A DNA stretch of 64,000 nt, taken from positions 124,001 through 188,000 of the forward strand of contig JBHIWH010000008.1 in NCBI GenBank assembly GCA_041987545.1. The letters run 5' to 3'. Positions within the stretch are counted from its first letter, which is position 1. Every line of letters begins with the position of its first letter. The DNA is from JAJRXR01 sp041987545. Lineage in GTDB: Bacteria; Planctomycetota; Phycisphaerae; Phycisphaerales; UBA1924. The translations under genes were made by a program, and so were the position numbers. This document shows positions 55,217-63,731 of the stretch, piece after piece. The notes beneath the pieces were generated by a model. That model was given only the letters and a program-made list of their open reading frames with translations. It made no database searches and had not been told where the DNA came from.

Positions 55217-55741
55217 CTAGACCCACACGTTGACGATCAGATTGGGCTCTTTGAGCTTGCCGGTCCAAAGGCCGATGGAGGTGGTGACCATCTTGACCTC
55301 GTACTGGGGGTGCTCGTCGAGCCACTCGTTGATCTGCTGGTCGAGGTAGGTCAGGGAGTCGCCGGTGAGCTTGCAGTGGAAGCTCTTGACGTGGATCGCG
55401 CCGGCGCCGGTGACGTTCGGTGAGCGCTTCCAGGAGTCCTCGTGGCGTTTGCCGCCCAGGTGCTGCTGGAAGGCGCGGATCTTGTCCGAGGCGCCGGGCC
55501 CGGAGCCGGAGGTGACGGTCTTGTTGGCGGCGGGATTGACGAGGCGGGGGTCGATCTCGCCCTCCTCGTCGGAGACGTGGATGGGCGTGTGCTCGGGATC
55601 GAGGTTCTTGTCGTCGTAGACGGAGCCCGGGGGCTTGCCCTCGCCCGGGGCGGGCTTCTTCTTGCCGGGCTCGCGCTTGACGGGCTTGGGCCAGTCGGGG
55701 CCGCCCTCGAAGGGGGAGAAGAGGGGGTGGGCGCGGGGCAT
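55217..55741 (-). CDS. Conserved-looking small protein, possible Cse60-like C-terminus
   Basis: A 174-residue protein. The first ~60 residues are Pro/Lys/Gly-rich and probably disordered (KKKPAPGEGKPPG). The C-terminal 60 or so residues (HVKSFHCKLTGDSLTYLDQQ, then INEWLDEHPQYEVKM) resemble the short fold of Cse60-type proteins: a strand, a helix ending in a 'N-E-W/F-L' segment, and a strand with a V-x-x-x-x-S follow-on. Similarity is only suggestive. ATG 55741 has GGAGG upstream; a longer frame above it lacks one. Confidence 0.6.
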   Translation of the reverse strand: MPRAHPLFSPFEGGPDWPKPVKREPGKKKPAPGEGKPPGSVYDDKNLDPEHTPIHVSDEEGEIDPRLVNPAANKTVTSGSGPGASDKIRAFQQHLGGKRHEDSWKRSPNVTGAGAIHVKSFHCKLTGDSLTYLDQQINEWLDEHPQYEVKMVTTSIGLWTGKLKEPNLIVNVWV

Positions 55742-55868
55742 GCGTTCCTCCGTGCGTCGGCGCGGCGTGGCCGGCGGGCCCGGCCGCGACGGACTCGGCC
55801 GAGCGGCCGGTTCTGGCCATGCTACCCGAGACGCCCGATCGGTGTCCAGGAAGCGGCCCGAGCGGGGG

Positions 55869-56327
55869 TTACGAGCCGGCGCACCAGTCGAACCGCAGGT
55901 TCCAGCGGTCCTCCTCGACCCGCTCGCCCTGGAGCGCGACCGAGCCTTGCGGGAAATCGATCGCCGCTGCAATCGAGCTGGGCGCCTCGTGCAGGGATCG
56001 CACTCGCCCGGTCGCCAGACGGCGGACGGCGCCGCGGCCGCGCGTCAGCGGGCCCTCGTAGTCCAGGTACAGGGCCCTGTGGTCCGGGAGCCGGGTCGCC
56101 TCGGCACGCGTGGTCGCGGGCTCGTGGGGCGGCGGGGCAACCCGGAACGCGATCAGGCGGCGATCGTCGGGATCCGCCGCCGCCTGAGAGCTCCGGGGAG
56201 GTCGTTCCAGGAGGAGGTCGTGGTGCCAGGCGTCCCCCGGCTGGTCGTGGCGGAGGACGACCGCCCGGATCGGGTTTGGCTCGGGCGTGTGCACAAGCGA
56301 GGGTAGGTCCCACGGGATCGGCCCCAT
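55869..56327 (-). CDS. Stand-alone LigD-type 3'-phosphoesterase-like domain protein
   Basis: A 152-residue protein whose middle holds VVLRHDQPGDAWHHDLLLE, LIAFRVAPP and LPDHRALYLDYEGPLTRGRG. These fit the phosphoesterase-like (PF13298) domain that trims 3' ends in LigD-based end joining. A His/Asp pattern typical of that domain is seen, but no ligase or polymerase domain is attached. ATG 56327 is the family-like start; the frame continues upstream into a longer, unlikely extension. Divergent from the TPR lipoprotein. Confidence 0.65.
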   Translation of the reverse strand: MGPIPWDLPSLVHTPEPNPIRAVVLRHDQPGDAWHHDLLLERPPRSSQAAADPDDRRLIAFRVAPPPHEPATTRAEATRLPDHRALYLDYEGPLTRGRGAVRRLATGRVRSLHEAPSSIAAAIDFPQGSVALQGERVEEDRWNLRFDWCAGS

Positions 56328-56394
56328 TGGGTAGGATGCGGCATTGACGGGGCGATGGATGCCCCCGGTCCGAACGCGCAGACGGAGCGATGAG

Positions 56395-57099
56395 ATGCGT
56401 TTGCCCCCCTCGAAGCTGGTTGTGGTCGGTGTCTCGGCGGTCGTGATCGCGGGGGTCGCCCCGCTCGGCGGGTGCAAGACCAAGCGGATCGTCACCCACT
56501 CGGCCGAGCTGACCGGCTACAAGGCCGAGGGCAACGCGGCGTACACGCGGGGGGACTACGACGCGGCGCTCGGGCACTACTGGGCGTACGTGAACGAGCG
56601 GCCTCAGAGCGCCTGGGGGCGCCACCGGCTGGGCTTGACGTACATGGCGATGGGCGAGCCCAGGTACGCCCGCGAGCAGTTCGACGTCGCGTACGACCTG
56701 GAGCCTGAGAACACGGCGTACGCCGAGGCGCTCGCGGATTCCCTGCTCGAGCTTGGCGAGGTGGCCGCGCTGTTCGAGCACCTCGAGTTGTTGGCTGATC
56801 GTGATCCGACCTCGGCGGGGCACATCCGGACCGCCCGGTACGCCGAGCGGCTCGGGTTCATGGACGAGGCGTTGGCGGCGTACCGCAAGGGCGTGGCCCT
56901 GGACGGGCGGACCTCGCCCGAGCCGCACCGGGCGATGGCGGACTTCCGGCGGCGGATCGGGGACCGCGAGGGCGAGGTCCGGTCGCTGCGGAAGGTCCTC
57001 TGGTTCGACGCGACGGACGCGCAGGCGACGGCCCGGCTCGAAGAACTGGGCGAGATCGTCGGGCCGAGCTTCGCGCTGCAGCCGGGGGCGGACGGCTGA
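56395..57099 (+). CDS. TPR-repeat lipoprotein
   Basis: A 234-residue exported protein. Lipoprotein signal with PLGGC (Cys27). About five tetratricopeptide-type helical pairs follow (AEGNAAYTRGDYDAALGHYW, AYDLEPENTAYAEALADSLL, etc.). TPR proteins act as scaffolds for protein complexes. Shine-Dalgarno GGAG about 8 nt before ATG 56395. It lies just before the ArsR-methyltransferase gene, but that gene has its own promoter. Confidence 0.85.
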   Translation: MRLPPSKLVVVGVSAVVIAGVAPLGGCKTKRIVTHSAELTGYKAEGNAAYTRGDYDAALGHYWAYVNERPQSAWGRHRLGLTYMAMGEPRYAREQFDVAYDLEPENTAYAEALADSLLELGEVAALFEHLELLADRDPTSAGHIRTARYAERLGFMDEALAAYRKGVALDGRTSPEPHRAMADFRRRIGDREGEVRSLRKVLWFDATDAQATARLEELGEIVGPSFALQPGADG

Positions 57100-57124
57100 G
57101 CCGGCCGGGGGTCGCGGGGCCCGT

Positions 57125-57153
57125 TTGACAGACGGGGCGGGCCGTCTTACGCT
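57125..57153 (+). promoter_or_regulatory. Sigma70-type promoter of the ArsR-methyltransferase gene
   Basis: TTGACA (57125-57130), a 17-base spacer, and TACGCT (57148-57153): an exact consensus -35 at ideal spacing from a -10 of the form common in this window. Initiation should be near 57160, about 10 nt before the ATG, so the 5' leader is minimal. Confidence 0.8.
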
Positions 57154-57175
57154 TCATCCGGATATACGGATGAAG
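57152..57175. promoter_or_regulatory. Inverted repeat, probable operator overlapping start codon
   Basis: A perfect 9+9 bp inverted repeat (CTTCATCCG at 57152-57160, CGGATGAAG at 57167-57175) with the 6-base centre GATATA. It spans the end of the -10, the expected initiation point and the ATG. A dimeric winged-helix repressor bound here would block transcription; the gene it precedes encodes such a repressor. Confidence 0.75.
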
Positions 57176-58129
57176 TACCCGAACGTCAACCTGACCGTGC
57201 TGGAGCGGCTCTCGGCCCTGTCCGACCCGATTCGGCTGCGCGTGCTGCGGCTGCTCGAGAGCGAGGAGCTCTCGGTCGGCGAGGTGGCGCGGGTGCTGCA
57301 GCTGCCCCAGTCCACGGTCAGCCGTCACCTCAAGGTGCTGGGCGAGGGTGGCTGGCTGGTGCGGCGTCAGCTGGGGACGGCGAGCTACTACCGAGTGCTG
57401 CTCGACGACCTGTCGGACGAGGAGCGGGCGCTGTGGGTGACGGTCCGGGGTCAGATGGGCGAGACGCCTGAGCTGGCCGAGGATGCGCGGCGGGTGGAAG
57501 CAGTCATCGCCGAGCGTGCGACGGACTCGGTGTCGTTCTTCGGGCGGATCGCCGGCGGTTGGGACGCGCTGCGGAGCGAGATGTTCGGGAACCACTTCAC
57601 GGCCCAGGCGCTGCTGACGATGCTGCCCCGCGACTGGGTGGTCGCGGACGTCGGGTGCGGCACGGGGAACGTTGCGGAGCTGGTGGCGCCGTGCGTGAAC
57701 GAGGTCGTGGCGATCGATCAGTCGGCGCCGATGCTGGAGGCCGCGGAGCGGCGGCTTGACGGGGCGGCGAACGTGCGGTTCGTGCAGGGCTCGGTCGAGT
57801 CGCTGCCCTTGGACGATGGGAGCATCGACGCGATCGTGAGCGTGCTGGTGCTGCACCACGTCGAGGACCCGGTTGGAGCGATGCGCGAGATGGCCCGCGT
57901 GCTGCGGGCCGACCGGGGCGGGGGCGTGGCGCTGGTCGTGGACATGCTCGAGCACGGGCGGGTTGAGTACAAGCACACGATGGGGCACAAGCACCTGGGC
58001 TTCAGCGAGTCCGGGCTCGCGGAGATGTTCGAGGGGGCCGGGTTCGGGGCGCCGGACGTGCGGACAATCCGGGGCGAGAGCCAGGCCAAGGGACCGGGGC
58101 TGTTCGCCGCGGTCGGTCGATTGAAGTGA
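57170..58129 (+). CDS. ArsR-family regulator fused to SAM-dependent methyltransferase
   Basis: A 319-residue two-domain protein. Residues 1-95 are an ArsR-type winged helix (LSDPIRLRVLRLLE; recognition helix in VARVLQLPQSTVSRHLKVL). The ELCVC-type metal-binding cysteines of metalloregulators are absent (ELSVGEV). Residues 135-319 are a class I methyltransferase with DVGCGTGN (160-167), AIDQSAPML and VSVLVLHHVEDP. Such a fusion could sense SAM or S-adenosylhomocysteine. The next gene is ahcY. Its own promoter and inverted repeat suggest autoregulation. SahR, an ArsR-family regulator of the methionine cycle, is a parallel (recalled, not verified). Confidence 0.9.
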   Translation: MKYPNVNLTVLERLSALSDPIRLRVLRLLESEELSVGEVARVLQLPQSTVSRHLKVLGEGGWLVRRQLGTASYYRVLLDDLSDEERALWVTVRGQMGETPELAEDARRVEAVIAERATDSVSFFGRIAGGWDALRSEMFGNHFTAQALLTMLPRDWVVADVGCGTGNVAELVAPCVNEVVAIDQSAPMLEAAERRLDGAANVRFVQGSVESLPLDDGSIDAIVSVLVLHHVEDPVGAMREMARVLRADRGGGVALVVDMLEHGRVEYKHTMGHKHLGFSESGLAEMFEGAGFGAPDVRTIRGESQAKGPGLFAAVGRLK

Positions 58130-58199
58130 GGCGCGGCGCCCCGTGACGGGGCGATCGCGGATTGGAAGAACGGACACTTTCAGGATCTTGGAGACAGAC

Positions 58200-59687
58200 A
58201 TGACGGCGATGATGACGAAGCCGGATAGCGTGAAGACCGCGGGCGGGACGCTCGAGTTCAAGGTGAGAGACCTTCATCTGGCCGAGGCGGGCCGGAAGGA
58301 GATCCGCCTGGCCGAGCACGAGATGCCGGGCCTGATGGCCCTCCGCGAGCGGTACGCGAGCAAGAAGCCCCTGAAGGGCGCGAGGATCGCGGGCTCGCTG
58401 CATATGACGGTGCAGACGGCGGTGCTGATCGAGACGCTGGTCGAGCTGGGCGCCGAGGTTCGCTGGGCGTCGTGCAACATCTTCTCGACGCAGGACTCGG
58501 CGGCGTCGGCCGTCGTGGTGGGCCCGAACGGGACGCCGGAGAAGCCCGAGGGCGTCCCGGTCTTCGCCTGGAAGGGCGAGACGCTGGACGAGTACTGGTG
58601 GTGCGCCCGCCAGATCTTGAACTGGCCCGGCGGCGAGGGCGCGAACCTGATCCTCGACGACGGCGGGGACGCGACGATGATGGTGCTCAAGGGCCTGGAG
58701 TTCGAGAAGGCCGGGAGCATCCCCGAGTTTGCGCCGCACGAGCACCCGGAGGAGTTCGGGGCGTTCCTGCGTCAGCTCAAGGAGCAGGAGAAGGAGTTCC
58801 CGGGCTGCTGGGAGAAGCTCGCCAAGGCGATCAAGGGCGTCAGCGAGGAGACGACGACGGGCGTGCACCGCCTGTACCAGTTCGCGGAGCAGGGGGTCCT
58901 GCCCTTCCCGGCGATCAACGTCAACGACTCGGTGACCAAGAGCAAGTTCGACAATATTTATGGCTGCCGCCACAGCCTGCTCGACGGGCTGAACCGGGCG
59001 ACGGACGTGATGCTGTCGGGCAAGGTCGCGGTCGTGTGCGGGTACGGCGAGGTCGGCAAGGGGTGCTGCCAGGCGCTCAAGGGCCAGGGCTGCCGCGTGA
59101 TCGTGACCGAGATCGACCCGATCTGCGCCCTGCAGGCGTCGATGGAGGGCTTCGAGGTCACGACGCTCGATGACGTCGTCGAGACGGCGGACATCTTCGT
59201 CACGACGACCGGCAACAAGGACATCATCACGCTCGGGCACATGAAGCGGATGAAGGACAAGGCGATCGTCGGCAACATCGGGCACTTCGACAACGAGATC
59301 CAGATGGAGAAGCTGGCCCGGGACGCGGACGTCGAGCGGATCAACATCAAGCCGCAGTACGACGAGTTCCGGTTCAAGAGCAAGGACACGAGCATCCTGG
59401 TGCTGGCCGAGGGTCGCCTGCTGAACCTGGGGTGCGCGACGGGTCACCCGAGCTTCGTGATGAGCGCGAGCTTCACGAACCAGGTGATCGCGCAGATGGA
59501 GCTGCACGCCAACGAGAGCGCGTACGAGAACAAGGTGTACATGCTGCCCAAGCACCTCGACGAGGAGGTCGCGAGGCTGCACCTGGAGAAGCTCGGCGTG
59601 AAGCTGACGAAGCTGAGCCAGGAGCAGGCGGACTACATCGGGGTGCCTGTGAACGGGCCGTACAAGGCCGAGCACTACCGGTACTGA
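58200..59687 (+). CDS. ahcY: Adenosylhomocysteinase
   Basis: A 495-residue NAD-dependent enzyme that splits S-adenosylhomocysteine into adenosine and homocysteine, relieving inhibition of methyltransferases. Seen: AGSLHMTVQTAVLIETL, WASCNIFSTQDSAASAV, LDDGGDATM, SEETTTGVHRLY, NVNDSVTKSKFDN, the NAD motif CGYGEVGKGC, TTTGNKDIIT and the C-terminal KAEHYRY. The length is of the longer bacterial class. ATG 58200 with GGAG upstream. A small hairpin (CGCCCCG-TGA-CGGGGCG) lies in the 70-base gap; no SAH-riboswitch core was found. Confidence 0.97.
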   Translation: MTAMMTKPDSVKTAGGTLEFKVRDLHLAEAGRKEIRLAEHEMPGLMALRERYASKKPLKGARIAGSLHMTVQTAVLIETLVELGAEVRWASCNIFSTQDSAASAVVVGPNGTPEKPEGVPVFAWKGETLDEYWWCARQILNWPGGEGANLILDDGGDATMMVLKGLEFEKAGSIPEFAPHEHPEEFGAFLRQLKEQEKEFPGCWEKLAKAIKGVSEETTTGVHRLYQFAEQGVLPFPAINVNDSVTKSKFDNIYGCRHSLLDGLNRATDVMLSGKVAVVCGYGEVGKGCCQALKGQGCRVIVTEIDPICALQASMEGFEVTTLDDVVETADIFVTTTGNKDIITLGHMKRMKDKAIVGNIGHFDNEIQMEKLARDADVERINIKPQYDEFRFKSKDTSILVLAEGRLLNLGCATGHPSFVMSASFTNQVIAQMELHANESAYENKVYMLPKHLDEEVARLHLEKLGVKLTKLSQEQADYIGVPVNGPYKAEHYRY

Positions 59688-59716
59688 GTTCTTCTGGGTA
59701 CTCGGCGCAATGAAAG

Positions 59717-59748
59717 AGCCCAGGGACTCGCGTCCCTGGGCTTTCTTT
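59717..59748. terminator. Bidirectional Rho-independent terminator
   Basis: Perfect 11-bp stem (59717-59727 with 59732-59742), loop TCGC. A TTTCTTT run follows on the plus strand and AAAGA precedes it, so it can end both ahcY and the convergent dockerin gene at 59769. Confidence 0.9.
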
Positions 59749-59768
59749 GTGGAGTTCAACGGCGAGGG

Positions 59769-61193
59769 TTACGGGCAGCCGGCGCTGAACGCGGCGAGGA
59801 ACGCGACGACGTCGTCGAAGTTCCACTGGCCGAACGGGATCGCCAGGTCGGCGGCCGAGTCCATCGCGGTGAAGGCGTTCAGGAATGCCACGATGTCGTC
59901 AAAGTTCAGGACGCCGAACGGGTCGGCGAGGTCGGCCTCGTTGCAGCCGCCGGCGCCCGGGAGGGCGAGGCGGATGATGGCTTCGAGCTCCGTCAGCCCG
60001 TCCAGGGTCTCGATGTCCACCTCGACGTGGACGGCGCCGTCCTCGGCGAGATCGAGGCCGGGCCCGGTGATGTTGGCGGCGTTGAAGTCGGTGATCACCC
60101 AGTCGGCGGACGGGCCTTCGCCGTCGTCGAACATGTCGCCCACGGAGAGGAGCTTGACGGCGGAGGGGAGGTCGGAGGCGTCGGCGGCGAAGAACAGCGT
60201 CTCGCCGGCCTCGTCGGTGCTCCAGATGAAGGCGGCCTGGCCGAGATCGTTGATCGAGAGAGCGCCGACGGAGGACCCGAGGGTCAGGCCCGCGACCACG
60301 TCGTCCTCGCGGAGGGCGATGGCGCCGTTGTAGGCGATGAACTCGTCGGATGTGGAGGCGCCGTCGGTGTCACCCGAGAAGAGGTAGTCGCCGGAGCTGT
60401 TGATGGAGACCGAATCGAGGTTGTCCCAGTTGTCGCCCTGGCCCGTCGGGGTGGACTCGCGCGCGACGACTGTGGCCATGTCGATGAGGAGGAGGTCGTC
60501 GTCGGTGGAGGAGCCGGTGTCGGCCAGGAGTGTGATGATGGAGTGGGCGCCATTGCCCGAGAAGTTGAAGTTGAAGTCGACGCCCGAGGGGAAGTCGACG
60601 GTGAGGCCGCCGCCGCCAGGGATGGCGTCGCCCGTCATGATGACGGCGGTGATCACGCCCGCGGGGTTGCGGGAGTAGAGGGCGCGTTGGGCGGAGGAGC
60701 CCCCGCCGGCGCCGTCGTTGATGCCGGCGACCCAGATGCCGGTGCCGTCGTTGATCATCTGGGGGCGGGAGTTGAAGGTGACTTCGAAGTCCTCGGAGAA
60801 GCCGGGGGGCTGCTGGAGGCCGGCGAGGATGAGCCCGTCCTGGCCCCAGACGGAGTCCTCGCCGTTGAACGATGGGCTGTAGATGAACTGGCCGGCGTCG
60901 CCGATGCCCATGTTGCTCTCGGAGCCGGTGAGCAGGTCCGGGAGGGCGTCGTCGGAGGCGAAGATGGCGCCGGTGTCGTACCAGATGGCGCGGCGGCCGT
61001 CGGCGAGGCCGACGACGAAGCCGACGACGCCATTCCCGTTGGTGTACGGCGCGTTGAGGGTGTCCACGAGGGAGTCGGCGAGGGCGTCGCCCTCCTTGAC
61101 GACGATGGAACCGGAGACAACGCCGCCGGCGAGCGCGGGGGCCGCGGCGCCGGCCGCGATGGCGAGGGCGAGGCAGGGACGGATGGATCTCAT
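59769..61193 (-). CDS. Secreted protein with GC-type dockerin, tandem paralogue A
   Basis: A 474-residue exported protein. Signal peptide 1-22. The body is a series of short beta repeats ending in 'VSINSSGDYLFSGDTDG' and 'SINDLGQAAFIW' segments, propeller-like, with no catalytic motif. The dockerin (417-474) uses N-F-D-D cores (LNFDDI, WNFDDV) instead of FDFSD. It is paralogous to its neighbour at 61321. ATG 61193 has GGAG upstream. Ligand unknown. Confidence 0.85.
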   Translation of the reverse strand: MRSIRPCLALAIAAGAAAPALAGGVVSGSIVVKEGDALADSLVDTLNAPYTNGNGVVGFVVGLADGRRAIWYDTGAIFASDDALPDLLTGSESNMGIGDAGQFIYSPSFNGEDSVWGQDGLILAGLQQPPGFSEDFEVTFNSRPQMINDGTGIWVAGINDGAGGGSSAQRALYSRNPAGVITAVIMTGDAIPGGGGLTVDFPSGVDFNFNFSGNGAHSIITLLADTGSSTDDDLLLIDMATVVARESTPTGQGDNWDNLDSVSINSSGDYLFSGDTDGASTSDEFIAYNGAIALREDDVVAGLTLGSSVGALSINDLGQAAFIWSTDEAGETLFFAADASDLPSAVKLLSVGDMFDDGEGPSADWVITDFNAANITGPGLDLAEDGAVHVEVDIETLDGLTELEAIIRLALPGAGGCNEADLADPFGVLNFDDIVAFLNAFTAMDSAADLAIPFGQWNFDDVVAFLAAFSAGCP

Positions 61194-61320
61194 GGCTCTG
61201 CTCCGTGGAGTGCGTTCTTCACGGGAGGAGCCGCACGAGTTGTTCATGCGGGACCGCTCCTCCCCCACTGCCGTCAGGCTAGTTGGGGGGCATGGCCGGC
61301 ACAAGAGCCTGGGGCGGGGG

Positions 61321-62736
61321 TCAGGGACAGCCGGCGCCGAAGGCGGTCAGGAAGGCGACGACGTCGGAGAAGTCCCACTGGCCGAAGGGCTCGGCGAGGT
61401 CGGCGGGCGCGCCCATGGCGGCGAAGGCCGTGAGGAACGCGATGACGTCGTCGAAGTTGAGCGTGCCGAGGGGGTCGGCCAGGTCGGCGTTGTTGCAGGG
61501 GGTGGGCAACATGAGAGAGATGATCGCCGGGCGGTTGGTGAGTGTGCCGTCGATGGAGTCGAGGGTCACCTCGACGAAGACGCGTCCATCCTCGGCCAGG
61601 TCGAGCCCCGGGGCGGTGAAAGCGGAGGCCCTGAAGTCGTCGATGATCCAGTCGCCGAGGCCGTCGTCGTCCACGTCGATCGCGTCGCCGATCGAGAGCA
61701 TGCGGTAGAGCGAGCCGGCGGCGTTGGCCGGGTCTCGGACGTAGAGCAATGACTCGGTAGAGGCGGGGACGGCGTCGGTGCGGATCTCCCAGATCATGAC
61801 GATCTGGTTGAGGTCGTTGATGGAGAGGGCGTCGGTGCCGTTGCCGTCGAGCCGGCCCGAGATGGTGAGGTCGTCCTCGCGGAGGATGATCTGGCCGTTG
61901 TAGGCGATGAACTGGTCCACGGTCTTGTTGCCGCTGGTGTCGCCCGAGATGACATAGTTGCCCGAGCTGTTGATGGAGACGGAGTCGAAGGAGGTCCAGT
62001 TGTCGCCGTCGCCCGTCGGCAGGCCCTCGCCGGCGACGATGGCGCCGTCGGCGACGACGTAGGCGTCGAGCGAGGTGTCGCGGAACATGTAGATGGTGTG
62101 CTCGCCCGAGCCCGAGACGTCGAGTTCGGGGCCGATGGGGCCGAGGGTGACGCCGTCGATGGTGTCGCCCTGGCTGACAAGCGTGGAGATGGAGCCGTCC
62201 GTGCCGCGCCGGTGGATGCGCCAGGAGGCGGGCCCGGGGCTGCCCGCGCCGTCGTCGATGCCGGCGATCCAGTAGCCGACGCCGTCGTTGGTCAGGTTGG
62301 GTCTGTCGAGCGCGGCGATGGCGAAGCCGGGGGGCTCGTTGGGGGCGGGGTCGCCGTCGGTGAGGACGACGCCGTCGGAGGCGTAGATGCATTGCAGGAG
62401 GCTGCAGCGGAGGCGGAGGAGGAAGGAGCCGTCGTCGGCGATGCCCATGCTCGCCTCGCCCGTGTTGAGGACGTCGGGGAGGGCGTCGTCGCTGTCCCAG
62501 ACGAGGGCGCCGTCGTACCAGACGCCGAACCCGTTGTAGATCGAAATGAACGCGGCCCTGCCGTCGCCGTTGGTGGCGCACGGGTTCACTCCGACGACGG
62601 CGATGTCGCCGAACATGTCGCCTCGGAGGACCTCGAGCGTGGCGGGGACGGGATCCGGGCCGGCGAGGGCGGTGCTCGCCGCGGAAGCGGTGATGAGCAC
62701 GAGCGGGAGCACGGGGGTCGTGGGATTGAGATTCAT
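61321..62736 (-). CDS. Secreted protein with GC-type dockerin, tandem paralogue B
   Basis: A 471-residue exported protein, signal peptide about 1-25, paralogous to the preceding entry (shared VSINSSG, FIAYNG, REDD and SINDLNQ segments in the same order). The dockerin (414-471) has one LNFDDV and one WDFSDV core. It contains an extra cysteine pair (LRCSLLQC) near residue 125. ATG 62736 follows GGAGG. Function unknown. Confidence 0.85.
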   Translation of the reverse strand: MNLNPTTPVLPLVLITASAASTALAGPDPVPATLEVLRGDMFGDIAVVGVNPCATNGDGRAAFISIYNGFGVWYDGALVWDSDDALPDVLNTGEASMGIADDGSFLLRLRCSLLQCIYASDGVVLTDGDPAPNEPPGFAIAALDRPNLTNDGVGYWIAGIDDGAGSPGPASWRIHRRGTDGSISTLVSQGDTIDGVTLGPIGPELDVSGSGEHTIYMFRDTSLDAYVVADGAIVAGEGLPTGDGDNWTSFDSVSINSSGNYVISGDTSGNKTVDQFIAYNGQIILREDDLTISGRLDGNGTDALSINDLNQIVMIWEIRTDAVPASTESLLYVRDPANAAGSLYRMLSIGDAIDVDDDGLGDWIIDDFRASAFTAPGLDLAEDGRVFVEVTLDSIDGTLTNRPAIISLMLPTPCNNADLADPLGTLNFDDVIAFLTAFAAMGAPADLAEPFGQWDFSDVVAFLTAFGAGCP

Positions 62737-62846
62737 GGATCGCTGCCTCCGGGCGCCCGCTCGGGGCGCAGCACGAAACACCGGCGGCGGCGGGCCGCCC
62801 CTTTGCCTCACGCTAGCGGCACGACCGGGGCGGGATCAAGGGAGAC

Positions 62847-63731
62847 CTACGGGGCGCTGGCGAGGGGGATCTCGGGGTCCCAGCGGGCCCAGGACTCTGG
62901 GGCCTCTGTCTCGAGGTCGAAGACGTGGTTGTCCTGGATCTGGCCGCCCGTGCGGTCGGGCGTGGCCATCGCGATGGCGCCGTTGATCACGGACTGCAGC
63001 GAGTCGGCGCGGAGCGAGAGGCCGGCGAAGATGCCGAAGTCGGCCTGGATGCCCGAGGCGTTCCAGAAGCGGGTGCGCTCGCGGACCAGGGGCACGAAGC
63101 GCGGGTCGATGGCGGCGGAGATGATGACGGCGTCGGCTTCCTGGGCCAGCGCGGTCTCGTAGACGCGGCCGACGGGGATGTCGCGGTAGGTGATGGGCGT
63201 GCCCCGCGCGACGGGGCCGAGGCGGGCGGCGCGGAGGGTCACGAGGCGGGCGCCGTCGGGGATGTCGATGTCGGACTGGGGCGCGCCGGCGCGGGCGGTG
63301 AACTCGCGGGCGGGGGCGGCGCCCTCGGGGCCCGGGCGGAGCTGGATGTAGTGCGGGCCGACGAGGGTCTCGAGCCCGGCGATGCGCTCGAGGCTGACCT
63401 CGGGCCGCACGATCCAGAACTGCGCGCCCTCGGTGGCGAGGCGGGCGGCGTCCGCGTTGAGCTCGGCGGAGACGATCACGCTGCCGGAGTCGGCGCCGAG
63501 CGCGATGCGCGTGACGGCCCCCACCTGGACGCCCTTGTACACGACGGCGTCGCCCTCGCGGAGGCCCGAGGCGTTGTCGAATCGGATCGAGATCCGCGGG
63601 CCCCGCTGCGAGTAGCCCTGCCAGGCGACGATCGCGACCACGGCGAGGACGACCACGGGCGCGAGCCATGCGGGGTTGAAGCGCGATCGGCGCACGAGTC
63701 GGGCGGTCGGGACGCTGTCCGTGTCGGTCAT
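62847..63731 (-). CDS. pqiB: MCE-domain protein, PqiB-like
   Basis: A 294-residue protein with one N-terminal transmembrane helix (about 22-41) followed by MCE-type beta domains (RISIRFDNASGLREGDAVVYKGVQVG, shown in shortened form, then a second unit with the GTPITYRDIPVGRVYE pattern). PqiB/MlaD-family proteins form periplasmic lipid-transport tunnels. Its ATG overlaps the stop of the PqiA-like gene by 4 bases. It is shorter than E. coli PqiB (about 546), with fewer MCE units visible, so it may be a reduced form. Confidence 0.85.
   Translation of the reverse strand: MTDTDSVPTARLVRRSRFNPAWLAPVVVLAVVAIVAWQGYSQRGPRISIRFDNASGLREGDAVVYKGVQVGAVTRIALGADSGSVIVSAELNADAARLATEGAQFWIVRPEVSLERIAGLETLVGPHYIQLRPGPEGAAPAREFTARAGAPQSDIDIPDGARLVTLRAARLGPVARGTPITYRDIPVGRVYETALAQEADAVIISAAIDPRFVPLVRERTRFWNASGIQADFGIFAGLSLRADSLQSVINGAIAMATPDRTGGQIQDNHVFDLETEAPESWARWDPEIPLASAP

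Noticed and set aside
58130..58199. SAH riboswitch before ahcY
   Set aside because: Only a short 7-bp hairpin; the conserved SAH-aptamer core was not seen and the gap is short.
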